A stretch of 64,000 nt of DNA from Granulicella sp. S156 (GTDB taxonomy: Bacteria; Acidobacteriota; Terriglobia; Terriglobales; Acidobacteriaceae), in the NCBI RefSeq assembly GCF_009766105.1, contig NZ_LMUH01000025.1:439190-503189 (forward strand). The letters run 5' to 3'. Position numbers and translations under genes: made by a program. The notes beneath the pieces were generated by a model. The model was not told the DNA's origin. It was given only the letters and a program-made list of their open reading frames with translations, and made no database searches. Of the stretch, positions 50,567 through 60,155 are shown in pieces. Numbering within the stretch: position 1 is the stretch's first letter; each line of letters opens with the position of its first letter.

Positions 50567-51340
50567 TCAAATGCCTTTGATTTCGCCGCCGTCCATACGC
50601 ACGGATGTTCCCGTCATCCACTTCGCTGCGGGCGACACCAGATAGGCCATCAGGTCGGCGATTTCTTCTGGTTTGCCGTAGCGAGCTATACCGGCTTTCT
50701 CTGGAAACTGCTTCATCGCCTCTTCCACACTCAGGCCGTGCTCCGGAGCCCAATGGTCCATGAAGGAGCGACGACGACCGGTCATGACTGCGCCGGGAAC
50801 GACGCTGTTGACCTGAACCCCATCCTTAATGCCTTGCTCCGCAAAGGCCTTCGCCAGCGCAATGATGGCAGCGTTGATGGTCGCTACGGCCGCGAAACCT
50901 GGCTTCGGATCGAGAGCAGCACTTCCGGAAATCAAGACGACAGATCCGTTCGAAGCCTTCAGTGCATCCCAGGCCTGTACAGTGAGGCGGCGCGCACCAT
51001 GAAGTTTGAGTGCCATGCCGTCGTCCCACTGTGCATCTGTCATCTCGAACAGATCAATCTGCGGCACCGCACCGGCAATGTTGACCAGTGCATCGATTCT
51101 GCCAAAGCGATCAAGGGTGCCCTTGACGATAATTTCAGGCGACCGAGGATCCCGCAGGTCGAGCGCATAGATCAGTGACTCCGCGCCTGCGGAGTTGACC
51201 GCCGCTGCAGTCTTCTCCAATTCGTCTTTATTTCTTGCTACGAGTACAACGGCGGAGAAGTCGCGTGCTAACCGCACAGCAGTAGCACCACCGATTCCCT
51301 GGCTTGCGCCAGTGACGATAGCAACAGATTTGGTTTTCAT
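50567..51340 (-). CDS. SDR-family oxidoreductase
   Basis: A 257-residue NAD(P)-dependent dehydrogenase of the classical short-chain group. The cofactor motif is VTGASQGIGGATA (TGxxxGIG), the NAG-like motif reads NIAG, and the family ending TSVRMDGGEIKGI is present. The catalytic Tyr-x3-Lys is not in its usual form: after the Ser region (VVLISGSAALDPKPG) the expected YxxxK is FAAVATINAAI. The protein may therefore be a poor or altered catalyst. It sits in a row of minus-strand hydrolase genes. Confidence 0.82.
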   Translation of the reverse strand: MKTKSVAIVTGASQGIGGATAVRLARDFSAVVLVARNKDELEKTAAAVNSAGAESLIYALDLRDPRSPEIIVKGTLDRFGRIDALVNIAGAVPQIDLFEMTDAQWDDGMALKLHGARRLTVQAWDALKASNGSVVLISGSAALDPKPGFAAVATINAAIIALAKAFAEQGIKDGVQVNSVVPGAVMTGRRRSFMDHWAPEHGLSVEEAMKQFPEKAGIARYGKPEEIADLMAYLVSPAAKWMTGTSVRMDGGEIKGI

Positions 51341-51427
51341 AATTTCATTCTCGAGTTGCCTACTGCGTCTGGGATGGTCCGCGAAGGCCTTTCACCTCGG
51401 TGACAGCGACACTCGCGGCTCAAGCGT

Positions 51428-52129
51428 TTACTTTGCCAACGTACTTTGCGCGGCTTCCAGAATGATGCTAACCACGAGGTCTGGAGCCGTGTGCATTGGA
51501 GTGTGGTCCACCTTATGCGACCGAACGTTTGCTTTCATCCGCTCAGCCATGAACTGCTGGGTGGCAGGGTTGATCATGCGGTCTTCTTCGGCGAGAAGAA
51601 ACCACGACGGCTTTGTCTTCCACGACGGAGTCGCAACCTTCTCCTGGATGCAGTTCACCGAGATTGGCCGCTGAACCGCGGCCATGATGGCCAATTGATC
51701 CGAAGATGCCTTATGAGCGACCGCCTGACTGAACCCGTCTTCCGGCATCCAAATCAGGCCATGAACATCGGGCGAGACCTGGGGAGCGTTGGGGTGCGGG
51801 ACGGTCTTGTAAAAGACATCTCCTACCGTCTCTCCTTCGTCGGGCGCCAACGCCGCGATGTATACCAGCGACTTGACTCGATCATCCTGGACTGCGGCGA
51901 TCACAGAGCCCGCATACGCGTGCCCGACGAGGATTACAGGACCATTAGTCCTCTCAACGACGCGTCGAAGAGCAGCAGCGTCATCTTCAAAGGATGTAAG
52001 AGGAAGTGGCGCACACGTCACCATGAATCCCTTGCTTTTCAATGGGAGAATGACGTTATTCCAACAAGATCCATCAGCCCAGGCTCCGTGAACCAGCACG
52101 GCCGTCCCCATTTGAGGAGAGGAGGTCAT
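51428..52129 (-). CDS. Alpha/beta hydrolase-fold protein lacking the nucleophile Ser
   Basis: A 233-residue protein with the oxyanion motif AVLVHGAWADGSCW and a late His region (KVDHTPMHTAPDLV), as in the EstC-like esterase group. The nucleophile elbow reads VGHAYAGS, with GCG coding Ala where Ser is expected (GHSYGG). The codon was read directly from the sequence. The protein may be non-hydrolytic or use another mechanism. ATG 52129 shares its A with the stop of the upstream gene; GTG 52132 is an alternative. The AAGGAG site serves either. Confidence 0.8.
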   Translation of the reverse strand: MTSSPQMGTAVLVHGAWADGSCWNNVILPLKSKGFMVTCAPLPLTSFEDDAAALRRVVERTNGPVILVGHAYAGSVIAAVQDDRVKSLVYIAALAPDEGETVGDVFYKTVPHPNAPQVSPDVHGLIWMPEDGFSQAVAHKASSDQLAIMAAVQRPISVNCIQEKVATPSWKTKPSWFLLAEEDRMINPATQQFMAERMKANVRSHKVDHTPMHTAPDLVVSIILEAAQSTLAK

Positions 52130-53019
52130 CACAAAATCTCCTTCTCGAGAAACTCCTTCATGGCAGAAGCGATCTCCACCACATGCGTCTCAATGGCAAA
52201 GTGACCTGTATCCAGGAACCGGACCTGCGCATTTGGTAGATCTTTACGAAAAGCATCAGCGCCAGCGGGAATGAAGAATGGATCGTTCTTGCCCCAGATG
52301 GCCAGCAAAGGTGGTTTCGACTCGCGAAGGTAGTCCTGAAACTTCGGATAAAGCTTCACATTCGATGCGTAGTCCAGGAACAAGTCGAGCTGAATCTCCT
52401 TATTCCCCGGGCGTTCCAGCAAAGCGGCATCCAAGGTGTACGACTCGGGCGCAACGCTCTCCGGATTCGCTACACCGTGCGTATACTGCCAACGCGTTCC
52501 TTCGAAATTCAAGATGTTTTGGCGGATCACATCTCTATTTGCTTCGCTCGGTTCAGACCAATATTTCCTGATCGGCGCCCACGCGTCGCCGAGCCCCTCT
52601 TCATAGGCATTGCCGTTCTGTGAAACGATCGCCGAGATTCGTTCAGGGTGGCTCATCGCCAGACGGAAGCCTGTAGGAGCCCCGTAGTCGAACACGTAAA
52701 TCGCATAGCGCTTCAAACTCAGAGCATCTGTGAACGCCTCCAAAGTGCGCGCCAGCGCATCGAACGAATAGGTATATGTTCCTTCCATCGGTACTTCCGT
52801 GAATCCAAAACCAGGCAAGTCTGGTGCGATCACTCGGAACTGATCCGCGAGGCGTGGAATGAGCTCGCGAAACATGAACGACGATGTCGGGAATCCGTGC
52901 AGCAGGAGCACCACCGGCGCATTCGGGTCACCCGCCGTACGGTAGAAGACTTCGACTCCATCTGCTTTGACTTTGTGAACGGATGTCACGGGTACAGCGA
53001 ATTTGGAAACAGTACTCAT
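52129..53019 (-). CDS. Alpha/beta hydrolase, epoxide hydrolase/haloalkane dehalogenase-like
   Basis: A 296-residue soluble enzyme. The oxyanion block is LLLHGFPTSSFMFRELI, APDLPGFG follows, and the nucleophile elbow VFDYGAPTG has Asp rather than Ser, which is the mark of epoxide hydrolases and haloalkane dehalogenases. The late LDTGHFAIETH carries the catalytic His. Translation begins at ATG 53019 after AAGGAG. Its stop overlaps the start of the next hydrolase gene, so the pair is made together. Natural substrate unknown. Confidence 0.85.
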   Translation of the reverse strand: MSTVSKFAVPVTSVHKVKADGVEVFYRTAGDPNAPVVLLLHGFPTSSFMFRELIPRLADQFRVIAPDLPGFGFTEVPMEGTYTYSFDALARTLEAFTDALSLKRYAIYVFDYGAPTGFRLAMSHPERISAIVSQNGNAYEEGLGDAWAPIRKYWSEPSEANRDVIRQNILNFEGTRWQYTHGVANPESVAPESYTLDAALLERPGNKEIQLDLFLDYASNVKLYPKFQDYLRESKPPLLAIWGKNDPFFIPAGADAFRKDLPNAQVRFLDTGHFAIETHVVEIASAMKEFLEKEIL

Positions 53020-53331
53020 AAAGCTCCTTCTGACTCTGATTAATCTGTTTAACCACGGCCTACTTATTGGTATTTCTTCTGCTCATAGCGCTTGCTCTGT
53101 GGGAGACGGAACGCATGCCGTGTATTTGAAAGCAACTGCAGTGCCAAACACCGTTGCCCGCACTTCACGGCCAGCAGCCAAGCTAACTCCTTCCTGGCTT
53201 GAAGGATCGATTCGCGGGTCCGCACAGATCTCAGTCATTAACTGACGGACGCGCGACGGCTGTCCAACACTGACGGGAGTTGGTCGCGAGGTTTGACACG
53301 ATAAAGCATCTGCCATACCACCTAAGTCCAT
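53020..53331. other. 312-base stretch between egtB-like gene and hydrolase gene
   Basis: On the minus strand an 82-codon frame (53331 to 53083) starts directly after the egtB-like stop (TAAATG). Its product shows no known domain and does not resemble EgtD, the expected partner. No good ribosome site exists beyond that provided by the end of the gene upstream. I treat it as unproven. Confidence 0.3.
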
Positions 53332-54594
53332 TTAGACCGCCAAGCGTATTCCAGTGAATTGCCAACGCGTCGCGGGTGGAAAGAAGTTCCGATAGGTTGC
53401 GCGCACATGGTCCGGAGGCGTGACGCAGGAGCCCCCACGTAAAACCATCTGAGCGGACATAAACTTTCCGTTGTATTCGCCTAACGCCCCTGGAAGGGGC
53501 TTGTATCCCGGATAGCCCGCGTAAGGGCTGGCAGTCCATTCCCAGCAATCCCCAAAAAGTTGGTCAACACCCTCTCCAGTTGCTGGTGCGGGATGTAGCC
53601 TCCCCATATCCAGCAAATTCCCAATCTGTGGTTTCTGGCTGGCAACGAATTCCCATTCTGCCTCTGTTGGAAGTCGGCAGCCGCGCCAGCGGGCGAAGGC
53701 ATCGGCTTCAAAGAAACTGATGTGGCAAACGGCGGTGTCGAGGAGCGCAGAGAGCCCGTGCGATCCCCTCAAAGTGAAGACGCGCCAGCCCGTCTCATCC
53801 CCAGAATCACGCTCCCAATACAGCGGTGCCTCACAACCTGCCAGCTTCACCGTCTCCCAACCATCCGACAGCCAGAGTTCGGGACGCGTATATCCGTCAT
53901 CGGAAATAAACTCCAGATATTCGCGGCAGGTAACTAAGCGGTTTGCGATTCGGAACGGTTCCAGGTAGGCCCTGTGGCGGGGAGTCTCGTTGTCGAAGCA
54001 GAAACTCATGGGGCTCTCTGCGTTCACCGGATGACCGATTTCAATCAGTCCACCGTAAACACTGTGCCATCCGAGCTTCAGGATTGTGTGACTGGATTGG
54101 CTCCCGAGCGAAGGCGCTTCATACGCGGGACGCAACGGATTGGAGAAGAATGCATGCTTAATATCAGTCAGGGCCAGTTCCTGGTGTTGTTGCTCATGGT
54201 TTAAACCCAACACGATGCGACGTGACGCTTCCTCATCCACAAAACGCTCTAAGAGCCTTCCCATTTCCCGGTCAACGTGTGCGCGAAAGGCCAGAACCTC
54301 ATCCAGTGACGGGCGAGAAAAGAAGGCACGCAGCTTCTTCTCGGGAATCTCCTCGCCGAGAGAGATGTAATAGCTATTGAAGAGACGATGAAACTCTTCG
54401 CGAAAGGGTTTGTAATCCGCGAGAAACGGCCTCAGCACGAATGTTTCGAAGAACCAGGTCGTATGAGCCTGATGCCATTTCACAGGACTGGCTTCAGGAC
54501 ATGACTGGACCATCTGATCTTCGGCGGACAAACTCGCTGCGAGGGACCAGGTCATCGACCGCACGGCTTTGTATTTCAAGTCGAGAATCGACAT
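53332..54594 (-). CDS. EgtB-like sulfoxide synthase (ergothioneine-type)
   Basis: The 420-residue protein has an N-terminal DinB_2 domain and a C-terminal formylglycine-generating-enzyme (SUMF1) domain. Iron-binding His residues are expected in WHQAHTTWFFETF and NHEQQHQELALTDI. The C-terminal half shows CRLPTEAEWEFVA, GDCWEWTASPYAGYPG and RGGSCVTPPDHVRATYRNFF, the standard EgtB order. EgtB joins a thiol (gamma-glutamylcysteine or cysteine) to hercynine with oxygen. The partner EgtD, which makes hercynine, is not recognisable nearby. The start has only a weak ribosome site. Confidence 0.88.
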   Translation of the reverse strand: MSILDLKYKAVRSMTWSLAASLSAEDQMVQSCPEASPVKWHQAHTTWFFETFVLRPFLADYKPFREEFHRLFNSYYISLGEEIPEKKLRAFFSRPSLDEVLAFRAHVDREMGRLLERFVDEEASRRIVLGLNHEQQHQELALTDIKHAFFSNPLRPAYEAPSLGSQSSHTILKLGWHSVYGGLIEIGHPVNAESPMSFCFDNETPRHRAYLEPFRIANRLVTCREYLEFISDDGYTRPELWLSDGWETVKLAGCEAPLYWERDSGDETGWRVFTLRGSHGLSALLDTAVCHISFFEADAFARWRGCRLPTEAEWEFVASQKPQIGNLLDMGRLHPAPATGEGVDQLFGDCWEWTASPYAGYPGYKPLPGALGEYNGKFMSAQMVLRGGSCVTPPDHVRATYRNFFPPATRWQFTGIRLAV

Positions 54595-54886
54595 GATTTT
54601 GTTTCATTCGCCGGATTCTCAGGTCAGACCAAGTTTAGCGATAGGTTCGACAGAACCGTGCCACTCGGTGCTGACTTCAGGCGCGACTCTAATGAAGCAA
54701 ATTACTTGCCATCTGGCGAGTGCCTTCGAAGCGTGATTGTGAAGGCGATAGATTCCTCTATCTACAAGAACATAAAGTTGAGGGCATCCCGACGTGCTGT
54801 TGCTCTTCACTGACGGATTTGTGTCTGATATCCGCCACTGACGGATTGTCGTCGCAATAATTATCGCGGTGGACAGCAAGAGATAA
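54595..54886. other. Leader of the egtB-like gene with a partial sigma-54 -24 element
   Basis: On the minus strand TGGCACG (54663-54657) matches a -24 element, and TGTCG follows after 4 bases where TTGCA would be expected. It lies about 60 bases before the egtB-like start and directly downstream of a sigma-54 activator gene. The -12 half is poor, so this is only a candidate. An 86-codon minus-strand frame here has no recognisable product. Confidence 0.25.
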
Positions 54887-57037
54887 TCAGCCCTGAGGCA
54901 CCCGGCTCTCCTGGCTAGAGGAGGCTGGACGGGTAATCCGAAGCCTCCTCATTTTGTAAACCAGGGATGTGCGCTTCATTCCTAGTCGCTCCGCAGCACC
55001 ACTTCGACCGCCTACAACCCAATTGCTTGCCTCAAGCGCACGGAGAATGTGATCCCGCTCAACTTCTTCAAGTCCCGTCATGGTCATATTTGGGCTCTTG
55101 TGATCGCTGAAGGGTTCCAGTTCAGAAGTTGGCGCACGTAATACGGTGTGAGGAGAAAGAATCACTGCACGTTCAATGAAGTTCTGCAGTTCGCGCACGT
55201 TTCCCGGCCAGCGATATCGCACAAGCGCATCCATGGTCTCCGATGGGATTGTGTCGATTCTCTTATTCATGCGACACGCGTAGAACTCAGTGAAATGCCT
55301 GGCGAGCTTCGGAATGTCCTCCGTGCGTTGCCGCAGAGCGGGAACATGGATCGGAAATACCTTCAGCCGATAGTAGAGGTCTTCGCGAAACGTCGACTGT
55401 TTTACCATTGCCGGCAAATCACGATGGGTGGCTGCGATGAGGCGGACGTCTACCTTGTGGGTGCGATTGCTACCTAGCCTCTCGAATTCCTGTTCTTGCA
55501 GGACTCGCAGCAATTTTGCCTGGAGTTCCAGTGGAATGTCGCCGACTTCATCGAGGAAGAGTGTCCCCTTGTGCGCAAGTTCGAAACGCCCCGTCTTCTG
55601 GGCGATCGCTCCGGTAAACGCTCCTTTTTCGTGTCCGAACAACTCACTCTCGAGGAGACCAAGCGGGATTGCGGCACAATTCAATTTGATGAAGGCACGA
55701 TCCCTGCGATCGCTCAGATTGTGAATGGCTCGTGCAATCAGTTCCTTCCCCGTGCCCGTCTCACCTTGAATGATCACGCTCGAACTCGTAGGCGCCACCA
55801 CTGACACTAAGTGTAAGGCGCTCTTTAGCGCTGGACTATCGCCCACGATTGCGCCAAACTCAGCCCGAATTTCCTCTTCGAGATACAGTCTGCGTTTCGT
55901 CTCGCTTACGCGGTCTTCGGTTGCCTTTTCAAACTCCAATGCATTCTCAACAGCAATGGCTACTTGATGGGTAACTTGTTCCAGAAAGGCAAATTCATCT
56001 TCGGAGAAGGCCCTCTCCGAGCGACTGAATGCACCCAAGACACCGACAACTCCCTTTCGACCGATAAGCGGGAGTTCGCATCCGGATTTCAAGCCCTCTG
56101 CCTGCACTCGCGCAAAGAAGTGCCGACCTTCGCTACTACCGTAGGTTTCGGGATCATCCCTGAGGTCTTCAAGCCTGTTGATATGTTGATTCTTGCCTGT
56201 GAGAAAGGCTTTGCCACAGGTCGATCCTTTCAGTGGAACCTTCGTTCCGTCGACGATGGAGCCTCGACCCGCAGGGTTGTAGAGAATGGTGGCGCGCAGT
56301 TGCGAACTATCTGCATCCGGCAGGAGGAGAGCGCAAAAGTCGCATCGCGTGACTCTTAGCAGATTAGTGGACAGTGTCTCCACCAAACGACGGAGGTCCA
56401 GCTTTGATGTCATGCTGTTCGTGATTTCCAGAAGCAGGTGTAGTCGATCGCGCTCAAGTCGGAGGCTTTCCTCATTGAGATGGCGCTCGATTGCGATTCC
56501 CGCGATATGGCTGGCATTCTCGATCAGCTGCAGATCGCCGGCGTCAGGGCTACGCGGTTCACGATAATGAATGGCGAACGTTCCGAGGATGCGGCCTTCG
56601 CTCGTAAACAACGGTCGCGACCACACCGCTCGAATTCCAAAAGGTAAGAGCCGGTGACGATACTGATCCCATACGGGGTCCGTGAGGATATCATTGGCAT
56701 AGACCGGTTCCTTGCGATAGACGGCTGTGCCACAGGATCCACCCATTGGACCGATCGTCATCGATCCTGCGTTAGCAATAAATCCTGGGAGGCTGGGTGC
56801 CGTCGCACAATAAAGCTGCTTTCCGTCCTCGTGCGGGAGCCAGATGGTACACAATGTCCCGTCGCCCGGAGACTCAACCAGTTGAGCAATGATTGTGAGA
56901 ACTTCTGCCAAAGGAGCTCCCGCGAGAATTAACCGCAGAATGTTGAGCACCGATTCGGAGGAAAGCAAACCCGACGTGTCCCGCTCATCTTTCGTGCTCA
57001 AAACCAGCTCAGGGGCAGATTGTGTTGCAGACTCCAT
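54887..57037 (-). CDS. Sigma-54-dependent activator with two GAF domains (FhlA/NorR-like)
   Basis: A 716-residue regulator with GAF domains at about 25-185 and 195-365, an AAA+ domain (Walker A GETGTGKE, sigma-54 loop GAFTGA intact, Walker B GTLFLDEVGD) and a C-terminal Fis-type helix-turn-helix (AAERLGMKRTSLVYKMRRL). No receiver domain is present, so it probably senses a small molecule or redox state through the GAF domains. ATG 57037 is chosen for its AAAGGAG site; the longer frame to 57124 is not needed. Likely targets are the minus-strand genes that follow, beginning with the egtB-like gene. Confidence 0.9.
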   Translation of the reverse strand: MESATQSAPELVLSTKDERDTSGLLSSESVLNILRLILAGAPLAEVLTIIAQLVESPGDGTLCTIWLPHEDGKQLYCATAPSLPGFIANAGSMTIGPMGGSCGTAVYRKEPVYANDILTDPVWDQYRHRLLPFGIRAVWSRPLFTSEGRILGTFAIHYREPRSPDAGDLQLIENASHIAGIAIERHLNEESLRLERDRLHLLLEITNSMTSKLDLRRLVETLSTNLLRVTRCDFCALLLPDADSSQLRATILYNPAGRGSIVDGTKVPLKGSTCGKAFLTGKNQHINRLEDLRDDPETYGSSEGRHFFARVQAEGLKSGCELPLIGRKGVVGVLGAFSRSERAFSEDEFAFLEQVTHQVAIAVENALEFEKATEDRVSETKRRLYLEEEIRAEFGAIVGDSPALKSALHLVSVVAPTSSSVIIQGETGTGKELIARAIHNLSDRRDRAFIKLNCAAIPLGLLESELFGHEKGAFTGAIAQKTGRFELAHKGTLFLDEVGDIPLELQAKLLRVLQEQEFERLGSNRTHKVDVRLIAATHRDLPAMVKQSTFREDLYYRLKVFPIHVPALRQRTEDIPKLARHFTEFYACRMNKRIDTIPSETMDALVRYRWPGNVRELQNFIERAVILSPHTVLRAPTSELEPFSDHKSPNMTMTGLEEVERDHILRALEASNWVVGGRSGAAERLGMKRTSLVYKMRRLRITRPASSSQESRVPQG

Positions 57038-58023
57038 CAGCTCTCCTTTCTCGACGCCACTCCGTAAGAAAAAAGTCCCACTCGTGCGTAGGCTTGATTG
57101 TAATGTGGGATCGGAGGTCAACACTTGTCAATGAGAGCCGAGGTGAGGAACGAGCTTCGCTAATGCCTCACTCGTATAAAACATCGGGCAATCCCCTTCG
57201 AGATCTGATCTGTACCGCCGGAGTATGAAAGACGGACTGACGTCAAAGCCATATCTACCGCCGCAATGTCGACGCTAGTCCATGTTTGAATCCCTGTGCC
57301 ACTAAATCCCATCGTCATGAGCTAATGCCTCCGATCGTCCGTGTCAGATCGAGAGCCCACCCTGCCCCTTCCGGTCGCTTAATAACAGCGCCACCCCCTA
57401 AACATATCATTCAATTAGGCTTACAAGATTAACAGCAACCAGCCACTATGGCCAGCCAGGATCGACCACAGGCTTCTGCTTCAGTCTTCCACCGGGTTCG
57501 TATGTCCCTAGAATGACACGTGAAAGCTCCGCCGAATCGCATCCCTCCTTCGACTCATCGCCCGCAGAAGCTTCCTCTCGGGTTCAATCCCTGACTCCGG
57601 ATCCGACCAAATGCGAAGTAGCATTCATGGATAGCCTTTCAAATAGACTCGGAACGTACCGATTGAGACCATCCAGAAGAGAAACACGCAAGACGCTGCC
57701 CTTCTCTCCCAGATGACAAGAGTCGGAACATTCGTCTTGTAGGATGAAGGGTTCAATCCGCTCCCAAAATCATGGGAGGCGTCGATAGCAGTTCAGGCCC
57801 TGTCAGGGCTCCTGTTTTTGACCAGGCCTTCAGATGATCTTCCTTATCGACCTCGGTAAAGGCGCAAGTCTTGAGCCGGCTCCCCATGAAGAGACAGACA
57901 AGCTTCACATAGTGTTCAGCGACCAGCACGGGCAAAGCGCGAACTAAAAAGTTGGCACGCACATACAACAGCCCAATCACCCATCATCTGATCACCTGCA
58001 ATGTTTGCATCAGAGCCTTAGTT
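57038..58023. other. 986-base gene-poor region
   Basis: No gene is convincing. A minus-strand 75-codon frame (57980 to 57753) and a plus-strand 67-codon frame (57513-57716) match nothing I know. At 57798-57820 a GCCC/GGGC hairpin followed by TCCTGTTTTT could terminate plus-strand transcripts. At 57578-57594 there is a perfect tRNA T-arm-like stem-loop around GGTTCAATCC, but no other tRNA part. The region may be decayed sequence. Confidence 0.35.
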
Positions 58024-59460
58024 CTACGCGGCACCAGAGCCGCGAAAAACTGCCGGGATTGTCTGGAGCAATATTTTAATATCAAGCCAGACCGACCACT
58101 GCTCGATGTACCGAATATCCAAAGCCATCCATTCATCGAAGCCAATCGTGCTTCGCCCCATAACCTGCCAGAGGCAGGTTATCCCAGGCTTCACGCTGAA
58201 CCGTCTACGGTGCCAGTCCTGGGAAAACCCCTCGTAGTCTCTTAGCGGGAGAGGCCTCGGACCAACCAGACTCATATCCCCCACCAGCACATTGATCAAT
58301 TGGGGAAGTTCATCAAGGCTTGTCTTTCGCAGGAATTTGCCCACAGATGTGATACGCGGATCATTTTTCAGCTTGAAGGTCGGCCCTTGAGTCTCGTTGA
58401 GGTGAGCGACCTGCGAAATGAGCTTCTCAGCATTCTGAACCATCGTTCGAAACTTCAAGATCTTGAACGGCCGCTTGCCATATCCCATCCGAGTCTGAGT
58501 AAACAACACCGGCCCGTCAGAGGTGAGCTTGATCAATAACGCGACCATCAATAAAACTGGAGCAAGTGCGACGAGCAGGCCAAATGAAATAAGCACATCT
58601 GTCGACCGTTTTATCATGGATGCTCGTTCATTCCAGGACTCGTCATGCAGTGTAATAGAGCCCACAGTTTCTCTCAGAACTGCGGTTCGCTCGAAAAATG
58701 TTCCTATGGAGCGGACGGCAATACCGTGATGACCGCATAACACAACGATCTCTGCTATTTGTTGATAGAAAGACGCGATGGGAAGCGCCACGATGACTTC
58801 ATCGACAGGAAGCTTTCTGAGGAGAGCGGGCAGTGCGTCGAACCCACCGAGCAACGCCTTTGGTTTCGACTCTGACGTCTGCTCATACCACCACTGATCG
58901 TCAACGAACCCCTGTAGCTGGTAACCCCACTCAGGATGAAGAGAGAGATCCTGAGCAAAGCCATGGGCACGTCGATTAGTTCCCACGATTAATATATGCC
59001 GGAGGTTGTGTCCGCGCGAGCGAAGCACATGCATCGTTACTCTGCTAAGCGTGCGAGTAAGCATGAAAGCCGTAAAACTCAAAACACCAAAGAGCATGCT
59101 GACAATCGAGAGATCTACAAGATTTCGCTTAGCAACTGAAGCAACGACCCATAGCCACACAAAGCTAAACAAAGCACATAGAAAGCTCGCAGAGCATGCA
59201 TCCAGCGATCCTTTGAGGAAGCCTTCCAGCCTGTGAGAGCGGTAAAAACGATTTGATCGAAGGGCTGCGTGCCATCCGCATCCAAGCATGATCGTAGCTA
59301 GAAATACTTGAATGGGGTGCCGAGTTTCGAGAGAATTCAGGAGATCGAAGAAATGGCGGTGAGAGGTAAGTATATAAGCGGTCCCGAGACAGAAGAAAAG
59401 CAGACCTATATCACCAATTTGAACCAACTCTAAAACCGTTTTCCTATTTGAAGGTGTCAT
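58024..59460 (-). CDS. Polyprenyl glycosyl-phosphate transferase (WcaJ/WbaP type)
   Basis: The 478-residue inner-membrane enzyme starts exopolysaccharide units by moving a sugar-phosphate onto undecaprenyl phosphate. Four N-terminal helices (about 10-135) and a CoA-binding-like domain ([15 protein letters not shown]) are followed by a fifth helix at about 285-310 and the catalytic domain: [34 protein letters not shown], and the end block [11 protein letters not shown]. The Asp-Glu pair in SLDELPQ is the catalytic core. UDP-glucose dehydrogenase and a UDP-xylose-type synthase are encoded nearby on the other strand, so this is an EPS locus. Confidence 0.92.
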   Translation of the reverse strand: MTPSNRKTVLELVQIGDIGLLFFCLGTAYILTSHRHFFDLLNSLETRHPIQVFLATIMLGCGWHAALRSNRFYRSHRLEGFLKGSLDACSASFLCALFSFVWLWVVASVAKRNLVDLSIVSMLFGVLSFTAFMLTRTLSRVTMHVLRSRGHNLRHILIVGTNRRAHGFAQDLSLHPEWGYQLQGFVDDQWWYEQTSESKPKALLGGFDALPALLRKLPVDEVIVALPIASFYQQIAEIVVLCGHHGIAVRSIGTFFERTAVLRETVGSITLHDESWNERASMIKRSTDVLISFGLLVALAPVLLMVALLIKLTSDGPVLFTQTRMGYGKRPFKILKFRTMVQNAEKLISQVAHLNETQGPTFKLKNDPRITSVGKFLRKTSLDELPQLINVLVGDMSLVGPRPLPLRDYEGFSQDWHRRRFSVKPGITCLWQVMGRSTIGFDEWMALDIRYIEQWSVWLDIKILLQTIPAVFRGSGAA

Positions 59461-60131
59461 GAGAATAGCCCCGAATCATCGTGCCTTCTGGAGATCTTGA
59501 GTTTAGGTATAAAGCAATATAGTTTCGAAACTGACGACAGGACTTCATCGTAAGACCCGCATTCAATCCTGACAATGAAGGGAAGTATCTAAACCATCCT
59601 TCTCATGGAAGCTGGATGCAATTGGGAAATCTTTATGTTCTTTGGACGACCGACCAAAGGCTCACCGGGCAGGGGCTACTGGCGTGTGCGGCTCGTAGGC
59701 TATTGGGGCCAACCGCCCTTGCATCACCCATCAAAGCTCTAAACTCGCAAGGTGGCCTGTCAAACTTGGTCACGCTGGCCGCTTGTGCCCTATCCGCAAC
59801 CACCAAACTTGCCTCCTATTTGATTGCAAGTTGGATAGGCAAGGACTCAAAAAGGTAAATAGCAGCGGCTATGGAGGCCTTCATCTCCTAATCCGTTAGA
59901 TCCCGGACAAGCAACAAGTGAATCGGAGAGAGATCTAGCGTTGGGAGCGATGTTGGTGATAATCTTAAGGCTTAGATCCTGCCTAAGCATAGCCACACGG
60001 ACAATCCATTGTCGAGTGGTATCGATGCTGTCGCCGAGACTAATTCAGCAGAGATCATTCCGAGCGAGGTACTACTGGTTTATAACTCAGCCGAGTCTAA
60101 CTACTAGGCCTCGAAGCTGGTTATAACCAAG

Positions 60132-60155
60132 GTCCTGGCAGTCAATTGCCAGGAC
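60132..60155. repeat. Perfect 9-bp hairpin in the gene-poor region
   Basis: GTCCTGGCA pairs with TGCCAGGAC over a 6-base loop; an outer AAGG/CCTT pair can extend it after a 4-base bulge. It follows the palindrome GGTTATAACC by 3 bases. No T-run follows on either strand. It is the most stable structure in the region and could be the end of a small RNA or a protein-binding site. Confidence 0.5.

Noticed and set aside
53083-53331. 82-codon minus-strand frame directly after the egtB-like gene, considered as EgtD
   Set aside because: Far too short for EgtD and none of its motifs are present.
57578-57608. tRNA-like T-arm and CCA-like end (GGTTCAATCC context)
   Set aside because: The T-stem pairs well, but no D-arm, anticodon arm or matching acceptor 5' strand can be found upstream.
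57901-57975. Sigma-54 promoter (TTGGCACGCACATACAA)
   Set aside because: The -24 half is good but the -12 GC is absent, and no plus-strand gene follows.
57753-57980. 75-codon minus-strand frame before the WcaJ-type gene
   Set aside because: No ribosome site and no recognisable family; overlaps a terminator-like hairpin.
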